From Eubacteriales bacterium (GTDB lineage: Bacteria; Bacillota_A; Clostridia; Lachnospirales; Lachnospiraceae), in contig JAUNAE010000079.1 in assembly GCA_030527765.1 (NCBI GenBank), positions 1 through 12,086 on the forward strand: DNA of 12,086 bases. Direction: 5' to 3'. The notes beneath the pieces are model-generated. The model saw only the letters and a program-made list of their open reading frames with translations. It searched no databases and was not told where the DNA came from. The position numbers and the translations under genes were made by a program. Of the stretch, positions 6,750 to 12,086 are shown in pieces (the stretch's first letter is position 1; every line of letters begins with the position of its first letter).

Positions 6750-8099
6750 ATGGGAGAATTTCGATGCGGAGCTGCAAAACGCTGCATTACACCGCCTGAA
6801 AACATGCTGACAGTACTGAGAGGGCTGAAGCATTATCCATTTGCAGGTGTCATGGATGACATTTACGTTCGAATAGCCTTATTCGAAACAGACGAAGAGA
6901 GGATTCTGCTGGTAGATTATGATTTGAATACAGCACCATGCGATGAGGAATTGCTGGATTTGCTGTCCAGGCAGACAGGGACTCCCATAGACGGAATATT
7001 CTTATTTGCAACACATACTCACTCTGTACCGGTTCATTCGCTTAGTCTGGAGAGAGTGGAAGAACTGGATAACGAAACAATTCGCGAAACGGAGAAGTTT
7101 ACCAGGTATTTAAAAGAACAGACATTGCAGGCAGCCAGAGAAGCTCTGCTTAAAATGGAGCCGGCACGTATAGGATTTGCAGAAGGGGAAAGCAGTGTCA
7201 ATATTGTCCGACTTCAGGATTATCTGTACCGGGACAAGCAAGGAGAGGATTTTGTCGTATGTAATCTTGGAGCAGATCCGATGCGAACTCCGGATCGCAG
7301 ATTGTGTGTTCTGCGTGTAGATAATCTGAATGGGGATCCCATTTTGCTCCATATTAATTATCCGATGCATTGTGTTGCATCTATCTGGAATGATTTTGAC
7401 GGAAACGGAGCCATGGGAATCAGCGGTGATATTGCCGGAGGAATCGAACGGCAGCTGGAGAATGACTACAAAGGAGCAATAGCGATGTGGTCATCTGCAG
7501 CGGCAGGAGATTTGAACCCAATATATCTGAATGAAATGATCTCTCCGGAACCGGTTACAGGAAGAACGATCGAATGGAAGCCAATCGGGAAAGGATTTGC
7601 TCAAAATTGTCTGAAACTAATGGTGGAACGCCATTATGGAGATATTTGCAGAGTAATGAGGCAAATTCATTACGATGACAACGATATTCAATTGAATGCA
7701 GTTTCTGACTGGTCAATCACTCCGGGAGTGGAATGTATCAGACAACATAACGCTGCACCGGTTTTTCTGGAAGGAGAGGAAATCCCCGAACATACCGTGT
7801 ATTTACAGCTGGCCAGGATTGGAAAACTGTATCTCATGGGAGTAGGAGCAGAGCTTTATTCATCGCTGGGCAAAGCGATGATGGATAAAATTCCTGGCAG
7901 AGGTGTGTTAATTACGCATAGCGGAAGCACCTTGGGAAAATGTCATTATATTCTGGATGATGAGACGATTGATCGATGTGATGCTTCAAGGGGATACGCA
8001 ATGGTTCCCGGTTACGATGAATATCGCTGCCGCAGAGGTATTATGCTGAAAGACTTGTGCTTTCATGTCGAACAAATGCTTCGGAGACTCGATGATTAG
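6750..8099 (+). CDS. Neutral/alkaline ceramidase-like metal-dependent hydrolase
   Basis: The 449-residue product matches the N-terminal catalytic domain of neutral ceramidases (PF04734): GAAKRCITPPENML near the start, FATHTHSVP (His89, His91), INYPMHCVAS (His207), GISGDIAGGIE (~223-232), SSAAAGDLNP (248-257), a late VGAELY (Glu368), and GYDEY (Tyr422). These suit the zinc ligands His, His, Glu and Tyr of the family. The nucleophile motif of true ceramidases, GDVSPN, reads GDLNPI here, so the catalytic serine is Asn256. It is shorter than true ceramidases (~650 or more residues), lacks their C-terminal domain and has no signal peptide, so it is probably cytoplasmic. The start at 6750 is set by AAGGAG 9 bases upstream; ATG 6741 abuts that site and earlier in-frame starts lie inside the ATPase gene. 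It is 13 bases after that gene, so it likely acts on imported substrate. An amidase or esterase role is possible; ceramide is unlikely. Confidence 0.75.
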   Translation: MGEFRCGAAKRCITPPENMLTVLRGLKHYPFAGVMDDIYVRIALFETDEERILLVDYDLNTAPCDEELLDLLSRQTGTPIDGIFLFATHTHSVPVHSLSLERVEELDNETIRETEKFTRYLKEQTLQAAREALLKMEPARIGFAEGESSVNIVRLQDYLYRDKQGEDFVVCNLGADPMRTPDRRLCVLRVDNLNGDPILLHINYPMHCVASIWNDFDGNGAMGISGDIAGGIERQLENDYKGAIAMWSSAAAGDLNPIYLNEMISPEPVTGRTIEWKPIGKGFAQNCLKLMVERHYGDICRVMRQIHYDDNDIQLNAVSDWSITPGVECIRQHNAAPVFLEGEEIPEHTVYLQLARIGKLYLMGVGAELYSSLGKAMMDKIPGRGVLITHSGSTLGKCHYILDDETIDRCDASRGYAMVPGYDEYRCRRGIMLKDLCFHVEQMLRRLDD

Positions 8100-8149
8100 A
8101 GCATTAAACAGGCCGGTTCCGTAATTGCGGTGATGGGAAGAGTGGAAAC

Positions 8150-9352
8150 ATGAAAGAAAAAACATATCTTTATGTGGGAAATTGGAGTTTTACAGGAAGT
8201 TCCGCAAAGGGAATTACGATATATGAATATGACATGCAGAGCGGAGAACTGAAGCTGATTGAAACTGTAGATTCACAGATTGCTGCCGGACAGTTGTATC
8301 TGGATGAAAAAAATCGATTACTGTACAGCAACGATGAGCGTGGAGATCTTCCGGGAAAAATCGGAGGAGGCGGAATGGTCCTTTCTTACAGGATTGAAAA
8401 TGATGGAAAACTGACGGAGTTGAACCGCAGACCATCTTTATCTCCGGAACCAAGTTATCTTTGCAGGGATCGAAGCGGAAAATACCTGGTTGTTTGCCAC
8501 TGTACTGACCCTTTTCATGTAACAAAGATCACAAAAAATGAAGAAGGCGAACTCGTTCCGAAGGTAATGTTTGATGACACAGCGCTTTCGCTTTTCAGAA
8601 TAGAAGAAGATGGATCTATAGGAAAGGCCGTTGATGTGGCTATTACAGAAAGCTGCGGCCCCAATGCCACAGAAGATCAGGTGAAAGTTGATCCTGTATC
8701 CGGTCATATCCAGATGGTCCGTGTTCTGTCCAGACTGCATTCTGTAGTATTGAGTCCGGATGGTGCTTTCATCTTGGTCTGCGATAAAGGAATGGACAGA
8801 GTTTACACATTTCGTGTAGATGATGAAAAAGGAAAGCTGGAAAAACTCTATATGTGGGAAGCGCCTGAGAGAGCATGTTTTCCAAGATATTCGACATTTC
8901 ATCCGACAAGGCAACTCGCTTATGTCAATAATGAGAACAGTGCATCGATCAATACTTTTGCATATGATGAGAACGGCGTTTTGGAACGGAAGGACCTGGT
9001 ATTTCTGCTGGAGACGGATCCGGGACTGATCGATGGAAAGCCAGCTGGCTGTCAGGATATATTAATCAGTCCGGACGGAAAAACTATCTACTGCAGTATC
9101 AGTGGATTGAATCAGATTGTCGTATGCAGAATCAATGAGGATGGATACCCCAGACCGATACAGCAGCTGTCATGCAGAGGAAAGTTCCCAAGAGGCTTGC
9201 AGCTTGCTCCGGATAATCGTTTTCTCATTTGTGGAAATATGATTTCAGGTGATATCACAACCTTTGCAGTTAACGAGGACGGAAGTCTGACGGACACTGA
9301 TAAAACATTCAAGGCAGTTTCACCGTCTGCACTTCGCTTTATCACTATATAA
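8150..9352 (+). CDS. Lactonase-family seven-bladed beta-propeller protein (YbhE/6-phosphogluconolactonase-like)
   Basis: The 400-residue protein opens with KTYLYVGNWSFTG and GITIYEYDMQSGEL, the usual first blade of PF10282 lactonases, and repeats the blade pattern 'SPDG-x-x-x-x-V' at ~202-212, 251-261 (FHPTRQLAYVNNEN), 307-317 (ISPDGKTIYCS) and 353-362. It keeps two family hallmarks, the PRYSTFHP/NNEN pair (Arg246, Glu262) and FPRGL (Arg348). It is longer than typical members (~340), with extra sequence at about 130-195. There is no signal peptide. The start has only a weak purine-rich site (GGAAGAG). Known members open 6-phosphogluconolactone, but no pentose-phosphate gene is nearby, so a lactone or related ester made or taken up by this operon is more likely. 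Not all propellers in this family have proven activity. Confidence 0.8.
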   Translation: MKEKTYLYVGNWSFTGSSAKGITIYEYDMQSGELKLIETVDSQIAAGQLYLDEKNRLLYSNDERGDLPGKIGGGGMVLSYRIENDGKLTELNRRPSLSPEPSYLCRDRSGKYLVVCHCTDPFHVTKITKNEEGELVPKVMFDDTALSLFRIEEDGSIGKAVDVAITESCGPNATEDQVKVDPVSGHIQMVRVLSRLHSVVLSPDGAFILVCDKGMDRVYTFRVDDEKGKLEKLYMWEAPERACFPRYSTFHPTRQLAYVNNENSASINTFAYDENGVLERKDLVFLLETDPGLIDGKPAGCQDILISPDGKTIYCSISGLNQIVVCRINEDGYPRPIQQLSCRGKFPRGLQLAPDNRFLICGNMISGDITTFAVNEDGSLTDTDKTFKAVSPSALRFITI

Positions 9353-9418
9353 AGCTAAGAAAACGAAACAGTAACAGATAATAGAAGATTGAATATAAAT
9401 AGAGAGGAAGGAAAAACT

Positions 9419-10255
9419 ATGAGCTATACAACAATGCAGAAATTAAATCCTGTTGAGCAGCTGATGCCGCTTGCAAAATATTTTTATAATTATCCTATGA
9501 GAGACCTGGATCAGGAAACGAAGAATATTATTTTCGGACATCCAATGGACCCGTCTGAAGCAGTTAAACCGGAGAATTTTATCGATTGGCTGCAGCCCAA
9601 GGGACAGTATCTTAAGTATGAAAACGGATATTGCATGCTTGAAGATGGCTCCGGCTATATCGCTACGTATATGCGATTTCCGAAGAGCCTTGAGCCCCGT
9701 AAGCTGTTTTGGTATCTGAACTGGTGCAATGTTCATTCTAAAAGCCAGCCGGAAGGAACAGGTAACCTTCGATATAAAATCTGGAACCCGGCAGATCATT
9801 GGGATCATTATTTTGTAAACTGGAAAGATACATCTGAAGGTGTTCATACAACAGAAAGTCTGGATCTTGGAGAAGGAGATCGCCAGTATGATACCATTCG
9901 CCATGCATTTAATTTACGGGAATATGGTCTGACTCAGGAAAGAATTGATGAACTGACTGCGTCAGGCTTAAATGTAAAGGAGACTTCGGACTGGGAATCT
10001 TTTGACTTCGCCGGCACACATTTATGTATGGGACAGATTCGCCCCTGCATTGACGGCGGCTGGGAGCGCAGAGGCGTTGAGTGGATTGGATGGAGACCGG
10101 AGAACGGAAAGATTGTAAGAGAAGACAGAACTCCCTGCTCCGAGGCGTATTTACGCAAAGTTGCATATCATACGCTGATTGAATGGCAGCATTTATGTGA
10201 TTTGATCGACGATCTTTACGAAGAATACTCTGTTCTTCCTATTGATGCAGACTAA
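9419..10255 (+). CDS. DAPG hydrolase (PhlG)/phloretin hydrolase-like protein
   Basis: The 278-residue product resembles PhlG-type hydrolases, zinc enzymes that cleave a C-C bond between an acyl group and a phloroglucinol ring (2,4-diacetylphloroglucinol in pseudomonads; phloretin in gut Eubacterium ramulus). I see the Trp/His-rich stretch LRYKIWNPADHWDH (117-130), a CMGQIRPCIDGG strand (203-214), and near the C-terminus HTLIE (His251, Glu255). The HxxxE spacing equals that of the two C-terminal zinc ligands of PhlG (His270, Glu274). The other ligands may be His106 or His127/130 and one of Glu140/146/152; I cannot assign them. Length is near that of PhlG. I chose ATG 9419 with AGGAAGG 7 bases upstream; an in-frame TTG at 9389 lacks a site. 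The assignment rests on remembered motifs and is moderate; the exact substrate is unknown. Confidence 0.6.
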   Translation: MSYTTMQKLNPVEQLMPLAKYFYNYPMRDLDQETKNIIFGHPMDPSEAVKPENFIDWLQPKGQYLKYENGYCMLEDGSGYIATYMRFPKSLEPRKLFWYLNWCNVHSKSQPEGTGNLRYKIWNPADHWDHYFVNWKDTSEGVHTTESLDLGEGDRQYDTIRHAFNLREYGLTQERIDELTASGLNVKETSDWESFDFAGTHLCMGQIRPCIDGGWERRGVEWIGWRPENGKIVREDRTPCSEAYLRKVAYHTLIEWQHLCDLIDDLYEEYSVLPIDAD

Positions 10256-10275
10256 TCCTGAAATGGAGGCGTTAT

Positions 10276-11175
10276 ATGGTAAGACATTTTTTTCCACTGA
10301 CGCAAGAGAAACTGGATGAATATCCGAATAAGAAACTGGATATTCATTACTGTGATGAGCATCCGTTGCAAGTGATGGATCTGTATTATCCGGATGAAGA
10401 AAGTGGTTTCTCGGCACCTTATCCGGTAATTGTACATACGCACGGAGGCGGATTTGCTAACGGTGACCAGCGTGATACTCAGCTTCTTCCTATGCTGACA
10501 GCACTAAAACGTGGGTATGTTGTTGTCAGCATCCAATACAGAAGAAGCAGAGAAGCTCTTTTTCCGGCCCAGTTATATGATGTAAAAGCTGCAGTGCGTT
10601 ATCTGAGAGCACATGCGAATGACTGGGACCTTGATCCGAATAAGTTTGCTGCATGGGGGGCTTCATCAGGAGGGTGGCTGGCAAGTATGCTGGGCCTGAC
10701 ATCTGACATCCGGGCTTTTGAAGATCCGGATCAGGGAAATTCTGATGAAAGCAGTGCGGTTCAGGCTGTAATTGACTGGTGCGGACCCTGCGGAAATTTT
10801 CTTGAAATGGATAGGGCTTTTCAGAGAAGTGGACTTGGGGAGATGGGCCACAGTGAAGCAGATTCACCGGAGTCACGTTTTTTAGGACATCAGATCACAG
10901 AGATTCCTGAACTGGTACGAATGGTAACTCCTGCAGTGTATGCACATACGGATATGCCGCCGGTTTATATTCTTCACGGAAGTATAGATCAGGTTGTTCC
11001 GGTAGAACAGTCGATAGCATTTGCAGATGCAATAAAAAAAGCTGCGGGTACAGATAAAGTACAGCTGCATATCGTTGAAGGCAAGCTGCATCACGGAGAT
11101 GCATGGTATAATGAACCTTGGGTAGCGAATGAGGCCTTGGATTTTCTGGATAAAGTATTTCAAAGAACCAAGTGA
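10276..11175 (+). CDS. Alpha/beta-hydrolase, esterase/lipase (HSL or BD-FAE type)
   Basis: The 299-residue product is a cytoplasmic serine hydrolase. It shows the oxyanion-hole motif HGGG (56-59), nucleophile elbow GASSG (128-132, Ser130), Asp238 in HGSIDQVVP, and a C-terminal His272/His273 in KLHHGDAW, a full catalytic triad. Related enzymes remove acetyl, feruloyl or other acyl groups from small esters, and some act as carbohydrate or aryl esterases. The ATG has TGGAGG 6 bases upstream and lies 20 bases after the preceding gene. It is the last gene of the operon and is followed by a strong terminator. It fits as the esterase step after import, but the acyl group and acceptor are unknown. 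Confidence 0.85.
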   Translation: MVRHFFPLTQEKLDEYPNKKLDIHYCDEHPLQVMDLYYPDEESGFSAPYPVIVHTHGGGFANGDQRDTQLLPMLTALKRGYVVVSIQYRRSREALFPAQLYDVKAAVRYLRAHANDWDLDPNKFAAWGASSGGWLASMLGLTSDIRAFEDPDQGNSDESSAVQAVIDWCGPCGNFLEMDRAFQRSGLGEMGHSEADSPESRFLGHQITEIPELVRMVTPAVYAHTDMPPVYILHGSIDQVVPVEQSIAFADAIKKAAGTDKVQLHIVEGKLHHGDAWYNEPWVANEALDFLDKVFQRTK

Positions 11176-11204
11176 CATTTAAAAGGGAAGATAAGAAATA
11201 ATAA

Positions 11205-11247
11205 AGAGTCGACAGCAAAATCAAAAAGCTGTCGACTCTGTTTTTTT
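11205..11247 (+). terminator. Rho-independent terminator of the operon
   Basis: A perfect 12-bp stem (arms AGAGTCGACAGC at 11205-11216 and GCTGTCGACTCT at 11228-11239) with an 11-base A-rich loop is followed by one G and seven T. It lies 29 bases after the esterase stop codon and ends the long plus-strand operon. Read on the minus strand, the stem is followed by a T-rich but broken tract, so it may weakly terminate the convergent antitoxin remnant as well. Confidence 0.93.
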
Positions 11248-11511
11248 AGATTTGCGTTTCGCTTTCAGATCTGCCATAGCATCAGAAAAAGGACGTGTAT
11301 GCTGATCTTCAATATCACGCATTCCTTCAGAAATCAGATTATAGAGTTCAAACTGGCCTTGAAGCTGTTCATATGCTTCTATGTTTATAACAGCAAGATC
11401 CCTTTTTCCGTTATTTGTCATATAGATCGGTTCTCCATATAAGTATCATTTCTTAGAAATTTCGGTATAAGCATTTTTAAAATCTGTATTTGGATTAATA
11501 ACAGGTATCAC
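11221..11511 (-). pseudogene. Phd/YefM-family antitoxin, broken by an in-frame stop
   Basis: Reading leftwards from GTG 11511, one frame gives IPVINPNTDFKNAYTEISKK, then TGA (11446-11448), then YLYGEPIYMTNNGKRDL and VINIEAYEQLQ. This is a Phd/YefM antitoxin in correct register: the N-terminal DNA-binding part, the 'GEPIY-x-T-x-NG' strand and the 'IEAYE' segment are all at normal spacing. The TGA takes the place of one residue, often Cys in relatives, so a single TGT/TGC to TGA change explains it. Full length would be 96 residues, normal for the family. The part after the stop could be re-initiated at ATG 11421 but would lack the DNA-binding half. No RelE/YoeB toxin gene follows; the reading frame runs into the terminator of the convergent operon. 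No strong ribosome binding site is seen before the GTG, so the exact start is uncertain. Confidence 0.75.
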
Positions 11512-11611
11512 GTTATCTACAAGAATACATATAGCAAAATTATGGGGATACTTTTTTATATGGTCAAGCGAAATTATGTGAATAAATATGTAATCTATAG
11601 GTGCAATTTCA

Positions 11612-11640
11612 TTGTATATAAAAAACAATTACGCTAAAAT
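11612..11640 (+). promoter_or_regulatory. Predicted promoter of the secreted-protein gene
   Basis: TTGTAT (11612-11617) and TAAAAT (11635-11640) are 17 bases apart in an AT-rich spacer, with transcription expected near 11647. The -10 matches 5 of 6 consensus bases and the -35 matches 3 of 6. AT-richness raises the chance of a false match. Outside this promoter and the palindrome, the spacer 11512-11689 shows nothing I can identify. Confidence 0.4.
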
Positions 11641-11651
11641 TTATTTAAAAA

Positions 11652-11671
11652 GATGCCTTATATAAGGCATC
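11652..11671. promoter_or_regulatory. Perfect 20-bp palindrome, candidate operator or leader hairpin
   Basis: The ten-base arm GATGCCTTAT is followed directly by its reverse complement. It begins about 5 bases after the predicted transcription start and ends 10 bases before the ribosome binding site of the next gene, a classic place for a repressor site. As RNA it would fold into an 8-bp stem with an AUAU loop. On the minus strand it is followed by TTTTT, so it could also stop leftward transcription. Confidence 0.55.
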
Positions 11672-11689
11672 CGTTTCGGGAGGGAGCAT

Positions 11690-12086
11690 ATGAAGAAAAG
11701 ACTGATTTGCGCAGCATTATCCATGCTGGTTTTATCCGTGCCGATGGCAGTTTCAGCCGATGACACAGTGAAAATTGATAAAGAACAGCTGACACTGGAT
11801 GACACCTGGGTGGACGATTATATTAATCCGAGTGAGTATCATTACTTCCCGGTAAATATTGAGAAGGCCGGAAAGCTGAACCTGAAGATCCAGACCTTCT
11901 TTTCGGGTGGAACCTACAGCCACATCGAGTTTCTGAATGGTGACTATGAAACACTGGAAGAATACGACAGTGCTTATATCTTTGGAACAAAAGGCCAGCC
12001 GGAAACAGTCTACTTCGAGTATTACCTGGAACCGGGAGAGTATTATCTGCGGATCAATTCCGATTCCGATGATACGAATCAGGGAG
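11690..12086 (+). CDS. Secreted protein with a PPC-like beta-sandwich region, partial (runs off the window)
   Basis: An open frame from ATG 11690 continues without a stop to the window end (132 codons visible). GGGAGGGAG lies a few bases before the ATG. Residues 1-23 are a signal peptide (MKKRLICAALSMLVLSVPMAV then Ser-Ala before Asp24-Asp25), with no lipobox, so the protein is likely released or anchored by its unseen C-terminus. The mature part is acidic and aromatic-rich. YHYFPVNIEKAGKLNLKI and the later LEPGEYYLRI resemble the strands of bacterial pre-peptidase C-terminal (PPC)-type beta-sandwich domains, which often appear in surface and secreted proteins. The family match is tentative. 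It has its own promoter and is not part of the hydrolase operon. Confidence 0.7.
   Translation, partial: MKKRLICAALSMLVLSVPMAVSADDTVKIDKEQLTLDDTWVDDYINPSEYHYFPVNIEKAGKLNLKIQTFFSGGTYSHIEFLNGDYETLEEYDSAYIFGTKGQPETVYFEYYLEPGEYYLRINSDSDDTNQG

Noticed and set aside
11446..11448. TGA in the antitoxin as selenocysteine or recoded codon
   Set aside because: UGA ends several normal genes here, no selenocysteine insertion hairpin is evident after it, and antitoxins of this family have no use for selenocysteine. A nonsense change or sequencing error is simpler.
11446..11628. 60-codon minus-strand frame as an independent small gene
   Set aside because: Its last 20 codons are the N-terminus of the antitoxin remnant, in frame with the downstream part; the earlier portion is AT-rich filler with no ribosome binding site.
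1..12086. CRISPR arrays, tRNA or rRNA genes, insertion sequences, phage genes
   Set aside because: Looked for repeated spacers, tRNA-like cloverleafs, conserved rRNA stretches, terminal inverted repeats and transposase or phage motifs; none seen.

Overview
The window looks like chromosome of a low-to-mid-GC Firmicute, most like a gut Clostridia (Lachnospiraceae or Oscillospiraceae type). The reasons are strong AGGAGG ribosome binding sites, tightly packed or overlapping genes, AT-rich intergenic regions, a Firmicute-style dipeptide/oligopeptide ABC importer, and a homologue of the DAPG/phloretin hydrolase family known from gut anaerobes and pseudomonads. UGA is an ordinary stop here (permease and esterase genes end in it). 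No species can be named from the sequence alone.

Left part (3-1057, minus strand): a three-helix membrane protein of unknown function is followed after 32 bases by a LysR-family regulator. The regulator is cut short about half way, and its last ~30 codons lie in an odd, almost G-free stretch at the window edge. A 223-base divergent control region (1058-1280) separates this pair from the main operon and holds a plausible promoter and two small inverted repeats.

Main operon (1281-11175, plus strand, ~9.9 kb): extracellular solute-binding protein, an RNA hairpin, two permeases, two ATPases (DppBCDF type), then four predicted hydrolases: a neutral-ceramidase-like metal hydrolase, a seven-bladed beta-propeller lactonase-like protein, a DAPG/phloretin hydrolase-like protein, and an alpha/beta-hydrolase esterase. 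Gaps are short or negative up to the ceramidase-like gene and only 20-66 bases after it. The only strong intrinsic terminator seen comes right after the last gene (11205-11247). The simplest reading is a dedicated uptake-and-hydrolysis system: the importer brings in one class of small molecule and the hydrolases open its ester, lactone, amide or C-acyl bonds. The substrate is unknown. The PhlG-like member hints at a plant acylphloroglucinol or related aryl ketone, but that is inference.

Right part (11221-12086): a decayed Phd/YefM antitoxin gene on the minus strand, read in one frame through a single TGA and with no toxin partner, then an AT-rich spacer with a promoter and a perfect 20-bp palindrome, then the start of a plus-strand secreted protein that runs off the window.
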